Positions 43,125 through 53,811 of a stretch of 64,000 nt of DNA are shown in pieces. The notes beneath the pieces are model-generated. The model was given only the letters and a program-made list of their open reading frames with translations, was not told the origin of the DNA and searched no databases. This DNA comes from Desarmillaria ectypa. Its lineage: Eukaryota; Basidiomycota; Agaricomycetes; Agaricales; Physalacriaceae. Position 1 is the stretch's first letter. Each line of letters starts with the position of its first letter. Position numbers and translations under genes: made by a program. The DNA is taken from contig JAUDYN010000012.1 in the NCBI GenBank assembly GCA_030407005.1, forward strand, positions 310,001 through 374,000, read 5' to 3'.

Positions 43125-46068
43125 TGTAGAGCGTGGTGGTGGTGGTGGTTAGTGGGGAAGAGGGTGGGAGAAGCCCAGCTCGATAAAGAATTCTCCTGGC
43201 TGCGGCATTGCTTCCATCCGCTTATTAATAGCCTCACCATGCCTGGTGCCATCGAGGCACGTTCCCCCGACATTAGTCCCGTTAGCTACTTGACAAAGGC
43301 GGTGCGCTATCGTCACCGACAGTGAATAGCGGTGAACTGGAAGGAAAACCTTCTCACGTGGTCGTACCTCCTTGGTAATATGTAAATGGAAAAATACCGG
43401 TTACCAAGTTGAATGTTTTTCCGTCATAACCGAAGGCAGTACCTAATTCTGCTATTTACCCGTCGGCTCCACGAACAACACTTTTGTATTATGTACAAGA
43501 TTGAGGGCTGATGATACACAGTCTCAAGTTGAGCGAGGAACGTGAATTTCTTAATTTCGAAACTTGCTTGCTCAGTGAACAAGCCGCGTAAAAAATGATT
43601 GACTTGTGACCCCTGTTCATCAGCGTCGGTCCGACACTGAGCGTTAGGGAAGAGAGGAGTCGTCTAACGGAAAAACCTGTGCCCAGTGCCCACTGGTAGC
43701 AATCTCTCCCGACACATCAAAAAAATTCATTGAAACCGATGAAGCGAACTTTCATATCCGACAAGGATGGAGTGCAGAGTAAAGGAAGAGAGGATGAAGT
43801 AAGTGGGGATTATTAGGAATAAGCGAATCAGCCCGCGAAATGATTAGGAGTGGATATCCTGCAGGTCTTTGCGTGAATTAGATTAAGAATACGATGGTAC
43901 TGTCGGTTTGTTTGTCGTTAGTTCACACTCTGTGTGTAAATAAATGCCACACACTCAGTTCCCTTGGGGACAGCACCACAATCAAGGAATCAGTACTCGT
44001 ATAGAATCTGAGAACCACTGGTTTGATCCCGAACCATGGATTGAGCTTCGATCATGGATAGCCCAAGAGCCACCATAAAGCTACCCGAGGTAAGGCAATT
44101 AAGGACGCGTGACGTCATGTAAGGACCGCATATATACGTCCTAAATGGTAAACACGCGTACAACAATGGGCGCTCCGACACCATGGCAACGGGTACAATT
44201 ACACGCAAATCCGTCAGACGGCGACAGGTCACAGGAGGGCAGATACCGACCCGGTCCCCGCCATGATGCAACGACCTTGGCAGGGCCATTATATCGGGCT
44301 CTATACAACATCAAGAAAGATCGTCGAGACGGGGTAGATCCTGCTAATATTAGGGAATCTAGTCGGGACAGCTACCAACCTCTGGTGAAGGAGGCAGAAA
44401 ACATTGAGGTGCTAGCAGGACGACCATTGTTATCGCGGAGCAGTTGGTACCGGAGGCGGAGGGACGCTGAGCAATTCAGCCCCGTGTATGTCATTAAGAA
44501 TGACCGCTCCCTTTCTCCGGCTCTTTTGTAATCCAATCCTGATGTCAAAGCCCGGACCGAGGGTAATGCGGATGGGGCAATCGGTGCCTTACAATTCGTC
44601 CGCTTTGGATGGCCATTTGTTCAATGATCAGCCAGGCGAATCAGGGGTATTATCTGTAAATGCAGGCAGGTCTCGTCCCTTAAAAACATGATACGGGAGA
44701 TGGTGATTTGCATTTCCGGGATCTTGATCTTCCGAGTGGTGGAAAGTCATCCTGACGATGAAGCGTGAAGATAAAGCACTTCAAAAAGGAATGACAGTAG
44801 TGGAATATCGTTCGTAGTTTGTCTATTAGGAACCTCTCGCGACCTAGTCGAAAAGGGGGGAACAATAAGCAAGTAGCAGTCGTTGGGTGAGAGGCATATC
44901 GGATATCAGACGTCGCCAGCGTAGAGTCCAGAGGAGGGTTCGGGTAAATCCCGGAATTTACCTCCAGGTCTGCAGACTTCTTGAAAGTTAGGAATTCACC
45001 AAAAGGCTTCTTGGAGAACCAGGCCTTTGTTTCAAGGCGACTTGGATAATCCCGGACGTTTCCGATTCGGGATCGGCCGATTCCAGAACGAAAGCATGAG
45101 TCTGAGAACGGTGTTCCTTTGGATCTAGTACAAGACTATCAGGGCTCTGTAAAGGAAGTCGGCTACGGAAATACTGCCATTAAGCAAAGAAGGCACGCAC
45201 TGGATCAGGGCATCACCCGTTGCTGTACCATCTTGTAGCACTTTGAGAGAGTAGACGCCGAATGTGTGACCGTTTCTCCCCAAAAAATGAATCCAGCATC
45301 TCGACGAGGTATTTGACGGTGTCCTTGAGCTCATCACAGGCCTTCGGGCCAATCTAGGCGATATTGATATCAAACCACGTTACGGCGGCGAATGGGGAAA
45401 AGAAGAACCTTCAGGGTTTCCCCAAACTGACATACGAATGATTGCAACCCGCCTCGCGGGTAACATGATGACGAGACTACCCTTCGAAGCCCAGAATACT
45501 GGAAACATCCGTGCACTTGAGTGTTTTCATCCCGGTATCCTTGAGGGCTCGCATGTCAGAGGATGCTGCAACAGCGAGGACAGAAGCCTACAGCTTGCTT
45601 ATTTGCGTTCGCGACATGAATGTATGAGATCAAGAGCGATGGCAGAATATTTCCCACGCCATTTTGCTCTCAACCGCCACGAACATCTCTGCAGTTCCTG
45701 TAGGCTCCCATTCTCTTCCACCTCGACGTTCGACGCGACTTCGAGTCAGGAAGAAAGGCGGCTGCAGCTACAGATCATTCATGTGCCATAGTGCGAATAT
45801 TGTCGTTCTATGCGCAACTGTACATCATGGTCACGCTGCAAAACACTACCAGGAAATTCATCAAGGTGGCACTTGTTGTTCAGGATGGATATCTGACTCT
45901 GATATCTTCACAGTAGTATGCGAAGGTCCAGTACAAAAATCCTAGCTCCCAAGGTCGGTCCTTACACATTGAAAAAGATATATAAACCTGAAAAAAGGAC
46001 AGTCTCATCATCAAATCGCCCTAGGAGAATGGGTTTACAATAGACCGCGGAAGTTCCTGCGAAAGATT
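43125..46068. other. Gene-poor accessory region
   Basis: About 2.9 kb without a recognisable gene. Minus-strand frames at 44900-45373 include protein-like pieces (ELKDTVKYLVEMLDSFFGEK, KPFGEFLTFKKSADLEV) interrupted by stops, suggesting a decayed gene of unknown type. The plus-strand frame at 44145-44531 lacks motifs. Confidence 0.45.
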
Positions 46069-47085
46069 ATGCATGGCTTGGATCCAGACCCTCTGCAAAC
46101 GATGTACCCTCCAGCCGCTATCGAGGATGGGCAAAAAGTTGAGATAACCGGTACTCGCTACCTCGGCTCTTACAGTTGGTTGAAGACTCGGACACCTACA
46201 ATTCTCGTCCCTGGTGCTCCTCGTATCTGGACCCATCGACCGACACCTTTCACTCTGCCCCCAGACTTTGGCTACCAACCCTGCGACTACAACGCTCACC
46301 GGCTTCCTCCTTACCCTCTCCTACCCATCTTCATCGCCGTCGACACCTTTGACTGGGGCTCTGCGGACTTTGTCGCAGATTGCCACAGTCTCCTGCGCCT
46401 TCTCGCCTTCGCCAGCGGCCAGCGACGCGACTTTCGTATGGACCTGCAGCTCGCTGGCTCCAAGACCATTTTGTGTACTCGGTGGGAGCCCAAGGTCCTC
46501 ATGAATGCCAACCCGGGTGGGTACGGCCGGAACTTCGAGCGCATGCACACGCGCCCTGCGCCTGGGTGTGAGAATGCCACATCGCATCATCGGGTGATCA
46601 CGTATGACCTGGCGGGGATGAAGATGGTCGTGAGGGCCGAGGTGGATGCGTGTTTACCTGATCTTGATGGCAAGGCTGTCTATATGCAACAAGTCCCGCA
46701 GTCGGCGTTGGTGGAGTTGACGACGAAACACAAGTCCAGAGATTCGGGATGGTCGTACAAGCATATGCAGATGTGCCTCTCGCAGACGCCCACTTTGATT
46801 TATGGCTCCCATCAGAATGGGGTCTTCAACAAAGTGGTGAAGAAGAGAAATCTGGATGATGGACATGGTCATAGGGAGTTTAAGCTTCGACTGCTCAGAC
46901 ATGCGTTGGAGAACATCCAACAGTTGGTAGTCGCCTCGGGATTGCGAGGCAGGTTGACGCTCGTTTACGAGGATAAGGTGTTGAAGGTTTATCAGAGGAA
47001 CTCGGAGATCAGCCTGTTGCCTGAAGAGTATCTGAAGATGTTCCATCCAAAAACTTCGATATTTATTGACTTGTTGGATAGGTAA
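46069..47085 (+). CDS. SYNW family copy 3, intronless
   Basis: Uninterrupted 338-aa frame in the same family as 15275-16604 and 30564-31903. It shares YLGSYSWLKTRTPTILVPG, APRIWTHRPTPFTL, YNAHRLPPYPLLPIFIAVD, FRMDLQLAGSKTILCTRWE, GYGRNFERMHTRPAPGCE, HHRVITYDLAGMKMVVRAEV and SQTPTLIYGSHQNGVF. Both introns of the other copies (after LVPG and after VITY) are precisely absent here. It is more diverged and shorter, with a reduced N-terminus and middle. It may be a processed (retro) copy or a lineage that lost the introns; no poly(A) remnant is obvious after the stop. No catalytic motif is recognised. Intact. Confidence 0.75.
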   Translation: MHGLDPDPLQTMYPPAAIEDGQKVEITGTRYLGSYSWLKTRTPTILVPGAPRIWTHRPTPFTLPPDFGYQPCDYNAHRLPPYPLLPIFIAVDTFDWGSADFVADCHSLLRLLAFASGQRRDFRMDLQLAGSKTILCTRWEPKVLMNANPGGYGRNFERMHTRPAPGCENATSHHRVITYDLAGMKMVVRAEVDACLPDLDGKAVYMQQVPQSALVELTTKHKSRDSGWSYKHMQMCLSQTPTLIYGSHQNGVFNKVVKKRNLDDGHGHREFKLRLLRHALENIQQLVVASGLRGRLTLVYEDKVLKVYQRNSEISLLPEEYLKMFHPKTSIFIDLLDR

Positions 47086-47566
47086 CGTTCTTGCTTTTCC
47101 TTATTTTATTTAATTCTCACGATGGGACCATACAGCAGCTCACGAGGGCCTTCGAAGGTCGAAGCTACATAAAGGGGGTATCCTCTGCCTCCTTCTATCA
47201 CAGCCGACGAATTGGCTAGTGTACAAGTTCTTCCTTTCATTCCACATCGCTCTGCCAGCCCACTTTGGAGGGTGGAGTCAATACACCTCTTCTCGCCAGC
47301 TCTTTCTCCTGTAAAAGTCCCGCCCATCTCCTTCGCTGCAGCTAGATTGCTCCACACGGAGGCAGAGCATCAGTCCTTCCTTTGCTACCCGTATAGTTAG
47401 CACGAGCTTCCAGGGAGCAGATGTTACTTTGACGAGCCAGTCGATCAGGATAATCAGCGGGCGTTTGTCTCTATCTCACAAGACGATAAAGCAAAAATTG
47501 AATAACTTCTGATCCCGAAATTATTGTTTGCAAGAAAGCAAGACAACAGCATCGTATTCTACTTCT
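47086..47566. other. Convergent 3' spacer
   Basis: About 480 bp between SYNW copy 3 (+) and the dioxygenase (-). Nothing recognised. Confidence 0.5.
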
Positions 47567-49222
47567 TTAGACCGTTAGACCTTCAGCAGCATCAACAGCA
47601 CTGGCGGACGCTTCGGCGCCCTCGGCCAAAGACACGGTAGGGATGACGCCAACGGGGTTGGAGTTGCTGGTGTCGAAAATGGCGGTGGTGTCGACGCCGA
47701 CGGTGATATATCCGACGAGACCATCCTCAAGACTGTCTCCGAGAAGTTCGGTAGATATGAAGGCGCTGTATCCATCGCTGTTGGCTCCGCCTATGATGGT
47801 GTCCGCCTAGACGAGGGTCAGCACTGGGGAAGAGGAGGAAGAAGAAACAACAGACATCATTGGTAACGCGATCGAGGGTGCTCAAGTGAGCAGTGTAAGC
47901 CCCGATTTCGTATACTTGGTTGATGAGAGACTCTTCGAAGAACAATTGGCTATATTGGAGATACAATGAGAAAGACAGCAATTGCTAAATCGCTCTAGTA
48001 CTCACCCGACGTGCTGGATGTTGGAGGTCGTGAGAGTGTTGGTGCCGTCCTCAGAAACGGAGCCATTGACACTGGATGGATGGTATTGTGAATTCAAAGG
48101 CACCCGACAATAATAGAAAAATGACGAACTGGACAGCAATATCTAAGTAAAAATTGTCAGAATATATTCAAATCGGAAGAAAAGAGGCAAAGCTTACGGA
48201 TGTGGGTCGTACGCGAAGCATAATATCCCGGGAAGATGGTAAGGAACCTGAAAGTCACAATCAGTGACGCGCGAAAGGGAGAGAAATATCAGTAGAAATC
48301 GTACTCTGCTATGCCATTCTCGTCAGTTGCAGTGAATCCGCGGAGGAAAGTGGTGTCGTCAGTGGTTCCGTCTGGGCGGAGTGTGGCACCTAGTAGGTAC
48401 ACGATGAATTAGTATTATTCAGTAGATTTCGGACCGGGACAATACAAACCCTCGTAGGGCTCGACAGTATCCGGATTGATGCCGGTGTATCCACTGCAAT
48501 GCTTCAATTAAAAGGCCCAGGATGACGAAATGAATTCTAAATGGTTACCTGTAAATACCAGCTGCGTTACAGTGCTGGCGAAGGGAGGGTAAATAAAGGG
48601 GAAGAAAGGCAACGCGCGCCGAGCTTACCCAGAAATCAATGTAAGCACCCTCGATCGGTTCACAAGTATCAACGTCAACTATAAATATGGTGCAGTGGTT
48701 AGGAAAATGCACGTTAAATGTCAGGAGTAAACACACTCAGCCCAATATCCAGGTACAAATCGATACCATCAGCACCCTCACGTATGTCGCGACGGTACAG
48801 CTCCCCTGATTAAGTTCAGCGGTGTCACCTAAGGCTGCAACTATTACAGGAATCACGGTCCGTCAACAAAGTAGGGTCCAAAGATCGTATCTGGGGACAA
48901 AACACAAGTGTCGTTCTGAATGGTAGGGTACTTTGCCCTCTCTTCCAGACCACGCGCAGAGAGCTTGGTGGTGTCCTCGCTGAGGCGGCGCTGGAGGCTT
49001 CGACGACGGGAATCAGCGAGACCACTCGAGCGCTTGGCAATGGAGTCGCCACAGTTACCTACTCCCCTGCGTTTGACTGGCCATAAGATCAGAACCATGG
49101 ATTGGAGGGGAAATACGCGTCAAAATACCTGCGGGTACCGTGGACGACGCCTTGTGCGGGTGCGCCGAAGTCGACGAAAGGACGGAGAGCGCGAGGGCAG
49201 CGAGAGCGAAAACTGAACGCAT
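47567..49222 (-). CDS. Secreted intradiol ring-cleavage dioxygenase
   Basis: Extracellular non-heme Fe(III) dioxygenase of the fungal catechol/protocatechuate type; the family opens aromatic diols between the hydroxyls, which fits lignin- or humic-aromatic breakdown. The N-terminus from the ATG at 49222 (MRSVFALAALALRPFVDF) is a signal peptide, followed by VHGTRR with a basic site. Across many short exons the family order is clear: CVLSPDTIFGPYFVDG, ELYRRDIREGADGIDLYLDI, DVDTCEPIEGAYIDFWHCNA, GIYSGYTGI, TTFLRGFTATDENGIAEFYT, FPGYYASRTTHIHI (Tyr, His, His iron ligands), HVGQIFFEESLINQVYE. A Thr/Ala-rich C-terminus (TVSLAEGAEASASAV) ends at 47567. The second Tyr ligand is presumably in GYTG. 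No disruption noticed; some middle exon borders were not fixed. Confidence 0.85.
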
Positions 49223-50897
49223 CTTTAGAACGAGAGACAGAGAGTGGATATTGTATTTTTGGTGAATTATGGCGACTCGTCATGCCCCTTTTTAAACAAA
49301 GAGTCGCGCCGCCGCTGCGGGGATTGCTCTGATTTTCCTCCGAACTGCGCTTTGAACCCCACATGATAAAGTCGGGAAGAACGGAAGAAGACCGCTAATG
49401 TGGGTTTTCTCATTGGTCGCCCTAACGAGGGTAAGAAAAGAATATTCTGTTCTACCCTGTTGCGCATGCCAAGAGCGCGATCAATCGCTGATCATCGTCA
49501 TTCGCGTTGCTGGAAAGATGGTAAAGGCCGAGACCGAAACGAAGGGATGACGCGAATCCAGTCAACGCTGATGGGACTGGCTATAAAGAATTATGAAAAG
49601 CTGACAATGAGAGCTGCGCAGGTTTTTCTAGCGGTTGTCTAGGCTTGTCTCGCCCCTTAATTCAGCTCAAGCGCCTAGCCGACGCGTCGAAGACACCATC
49701 CCATGACCTGAATAATAGAGAATAGAGACCACCACCACAGTGATTTCCTGAACCTGATACCGACAAGCTGAGACATATGTCGAGAACTAATGAATGTCTC
49801 TCCAGCTACGAGGACTTTAAAATTTTCCGTCAATTATCCTGGAATTTCTTGGCAGAGAAATCATCTTACCTGTCGTTTTTGTGGAAGAAAACGGGTATAT
49901 AAAAAGACCGAATGATGTCGCGCCGATGAGAAGCTGTTGTAACTATTGCAGTGGGAGGCTTGCTGAGTAGAAAATACTAAATTGTTAGCTACTAGAGCTC
50001 AAGACGAGCTCCTTAAATACTACAGAATGTATCTAGAATGTTCTACTAAAGTACCTAATTATATCCTAGTATCGTGCCAAATTGATGGTACCGAAGGTTC
50101 GGGAATCTTCTGGCACATGCTTGAAGTTGCAAATCCCAACAGAAGCTTGTGTAATCACGCAATGTCAATATTGTGAACTTCCAGATGGAACAAATCTTCT
50201 CCACCGCAGCGGAAAATGGCTCACATCCGAGGCTGCAAAATACCATGGATGACAGTCGCGGGAGGTGGCGTGGGGATAAGACGCGCGGAGAGATGCACCC
50301 GAGAGGTTGGTTCCCCTTTCCGGGAGAATTTGCACCTCAAAAATCTCATGTGTAAGGAGAGTTCATATGCGTTGCCCTTGATATATCCCTAGAGCCGCAG
50401 ATAAAGCTCCATGACACGGGGACACCAAAATGTCGAAGCTCGGGATACGAATACCTACCTACCTGTTCAAGGTAGTAAATAGTGCTTGTAAAGCGAATCG
50501 TGTGAATCAAGCACCATAGCAAGGCTATCATACGGAAAGAGAGGGTCCCAGATTTGAACCTACAATGTACGACGAAGCATAAAGAAATGAGGCAAAAGGT
50601 CGTCGTGGTCTTGGTCAAAATACTTAGAGTTAGGTTGCTTCCGAACAGCAGCACATCCTTCAGGAACGGACCATCCTTACAGTCAGCAATCTGCTTTTAC
50701 AGTATAAATACGATGATTACAGCCCGGTGGGCACTGGGAAATCCCGACAGTTCTTGTATTCTTTCTGTAATTCCTGGTGCCTTTCACATTCATACAAGTA
50801 CAAACCCTAATGGAGTGGATAAGTTAAATCACAGAGCCCAAAAGAGAATTAAACGAAGGAATCAGGAGTGTTATCTGAGTCCGCGTGGATGTCGGAG
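49223..50897. other. Intergenic region, no gene recognised
   Basis: About 1.7 kb between two minus-strand secreted-protein genes. Contains the upstream region of the dioxygenase. The short frames have no motif. Confidence 0.5.
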
Positions 50898-53041
50898 TCA
50901 GATGAAAGAGTGGATTGTTGCAATTAAACCGACGAGCATAGCAACACCAGACACAAATAGACGGTTAAGCGTGACTTTGTGCGTGCCGTTCTGCGCTGCT
51001 CCGGTGCAGAGGGTACCTTTGCTATCAAGATATTGCGCAGGTAAGATGACCTAACCCCTCTTTGTAAGGTTGTGTGGTTGAACAGCAGAAGAACTTACTT
51101 GAGGCAGGCCATTCCTCGACTCGACGGTCAGGCTACCAGTAACCGGATTGACGTTGTAAGACTGGCACGTCAATACATCTATCAAAGTCTGCCCCTTCCA
51201 AAAGAGACCCGTATCGCCGGGTATAGTCCACGTAGCCGTACTGGAGTTACCGGCATTCGTAAGAAGAGCAAGGAGAGGCGGCTTGGATATCGCTATTGTA
51301 TTATCGTTTGGCTGAGGAACAAAGGTCAGCTGATAAGCAGTCAGTTGATGTACAAATGCGGAGGGCCGTTGGGATCTGTCGTACCTGGGTGGTCAAGAAA
51401 TTCTGTTTCGAATTGATGGCAAGCTTTCGTACAGCATTCAAGTCAGTGATATGCTGCACGAGCGGCTTCCGGTAGACGTGATAGTAGCTCGACCATAGTC
51501 TATTTCAAGGGGAGTCCAATGAGCGTAGGTCAAATGAGATAGCTGGTACGTACGATTCGTGGTTACTGGGGACAGCACCACCTTGAAAACCCTGTTCCTG
51601 TCCTACATCACCAATTGGCACTGCGATACATCCTACAAGAGGGTGACGTACCATAGTAAACGATAGGTATACCATCATGAATGAACGGCCAAGTGACAGC
51701 ATTCTTGATGAGAGACTCGTCTTTTGTAAAAGACGGGAAGCGAGGTTGATCGTAGTTCTCCACGAAAGACCCAGTCATGCATAGGCCACTAGCATACTTT
51801 TCCTGTGATTCGATGACGGTGCTCATGACGCTGTCAAAATTTCTTTTCGAATCTGAAAAGGCTTCCACAAGTGTAAACCAGGTCGGATAATCGAGTACAG
51901 CGTCGAGGACCTCTATCCAGCTACTTAGGTCCGTGCGTTAATAAATAGTCACAGAACCACGAACGAGTGTAATCGCTCGTATAACTAACATTGTCGCTGA
52001 GAATCTGATAGCAATGGTATCAAATTGAATCCTCTAGTTCATAGTGGGTTACATACCTCGCCCATGGCAAAAACACCTGATGCCCCAGTAAAATCGCGCC
52101 AGAAGGATTGTCGAATATGCCGAGCGGCTGAGATTCTCAGACCATCAATATTATATTCCAGTACTAGATCCGCGATCCAGCTTCTGAGCATTTCAAAGTT
52201 CGTCGGGTTTTCGGTGTCGATATCAAGGAGTGGAAGACTGCATACAGGTGTCAGTAACCTAGAAGCCGATTGTCTATATCAGGTGCCATCGTATACGTAC
52301 CTGGCATCTCCGAGCCAGCATTGTTCGACCTCAGTTTGGTTTGATGTATCGGTTATGAAACATTGGGGATGAAAATCATTCACTGATGTAAATGGAGCAA
52401 GAGAAGTAAAATCAAAGGATTGTGGAATTTTATCTGAAACGTTAGTCGGGGGAGTCGCGTAGCTTAATACCCAAAATCGAGGGCGTTGAGTCTTGAGTAA
52501 CTTCAATATTATAAACTTACTGATTAACAACCACGTCGACCATGAGATACATATTTCGATCATGAAGCGCGGAACTGAGCGCTTTTAAGTCGCCGGGTGT
52601 ACCAAATTTCGGGTTGAGGGTGTTCAAATCTCGGGTCCAATAGCTTCTGAACGTATCAGCATATTAATAAAGAGAATAAAACTGTCATGCTTGCCCGTGG
52701 TATGCGTCCCCATATGGTGTTTCTTCCTCAACGTTCGCTGAGACAGGAGAGATCCAAACAGCGTCGAAGCCCATGTTTTGTATATAGTCAAGACGATTGA
52801 TGAGGCCCTGCCATGTACCACCACAATATTTTCTTGCACTGGGATCACAAGGACCAGCCAAGCCATCCGTCGTCGCGAATCTATCGGTGACGACCTGTTC
52901 AGTGTAGGATGAATACCATAGACAAACCTTTCGTTGCGTTCGACTCACCTGGTATATCGACCTCGACCGCCAATCGGCGGCAGACGCTGCAAATGCTGGC
53001 GCGATGAAAAGGAGCGTGGTCGCGAAAGAATGAAACAGCAT
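50898..53041 (-). CDS. GPI-tailed GH13 alpha-amylase-like protein lacking the catalytic nucleophile
   Basis: Secreted GH13 family protein, full length over many exons. A signal peptide ([18 protein letters not shown]) is followed by [31 protein letters not shown] and [13 protein letters not shown]. Region I is VDVVVNH. Region II reads [16 protein letters not shown] where active enzymes have GLRIDxxKH: the nucleophile Asp is Ser (codon TCA, 52131-52129). The acid/base Glu is kept (GVFAMGEI), and region IV is [10 protein letters not shown], where the His before the conserved Asp is Tyr. The end [13 protein letters not shown] leads to a Thr/Gly linker and a hydrophobic tail ([19 protein letters not shown]) typical of GPI anchoring. 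GPI-anchored GH13 proteins of Aspergillus (Agt type) are alpha-glucanotransferases with altered region I/IV His. Hydrolase activity is doubtful here. One intron appears to use a GC donor (52694). Confidence 0.85.
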
Positions 53042-53811
53042 GACTGGTCTCAGGTAACACTGACTGGAGAGCCTGCTTTAAATGGCCATCTAAGTGTTCA
53101 ACAGTCAGCCAACAGTGCATATTTAGAGCATTAAGGCAAAAAATGAAGGCATGGTGAATACCAGAAATTGAATCATTCGTCGCGAGAATGGCCACATGCA
53201 GACACGGTCCTTCGGTAGATCTGAGTTTGTATGAGAAGCATCGTCACTCTGGGGTTGTCGTCAGGCATTCGTCCGTAAATAGGGCCACGGGACCTTGGAC
53301 GGCTACGGAAGACGGTGAATCTCTCTGTATCTGAGAAAGAGAAGTCGAGAAGGGCAAATAGAAGCAGATTTAAGGATGCGGTATAAACAGTTGGAATTGT
53401 AAACTCTATAAGCTCGAAGTAGATTGGCCTTCGGGAAGTGAAGCAGGGTGACGCCAACCTGGGATGGGCGTTATGCGTCATGAAATATCCTTCTACTCCG
53501 TGGTGTAGGACAGTCTTGATGGTCTTGAGCTAGGTTAGCGTTGTCGTCACATGGAGGTAACGTTAAAATGACACGGATAACACCGTAAGGGTTGTAAGCC
53601 TTTAAGCGATTTGCGATGGCATAAAAACAGATAAAATGAGAGTCCACTTGATTCGTCACCGTTCATACGTTCATATTTACGCACATCAGTCATCGGGTCC
53701 AATAGCTATTATTCGGAACTGCAGATGAGAACTTCAGCCTCCTTTGATCGGGGCTTGATCGAACATTTGAAAGGTTCCGGCAGGCTTTTACAGAGTGGAT
53801 CATTAGTCCAT
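53042..53811. other. Intergenic region between amylase and P450 genes
   Basis: About 770 bp. It contains the amylase promoter (minus strand) and the P450 3' region. No gene recognised. Confidence 0.5.

Noticed and set aside
44145..44531. 128-codon plus-strand frame after a TATATA-like stretch
   Set aside because: Composition is unbiased and there is no recognised motif; not enough to call a gene.
51754..52131. Calling the GH13 gene a pseudogene
   Set aside because: Despite the altered active site, the exons I joined are open, splice sites are good, and signal peptide and GPI-like tail are preserved; a maintained pseudoenzyme or variant enzyme fits better.
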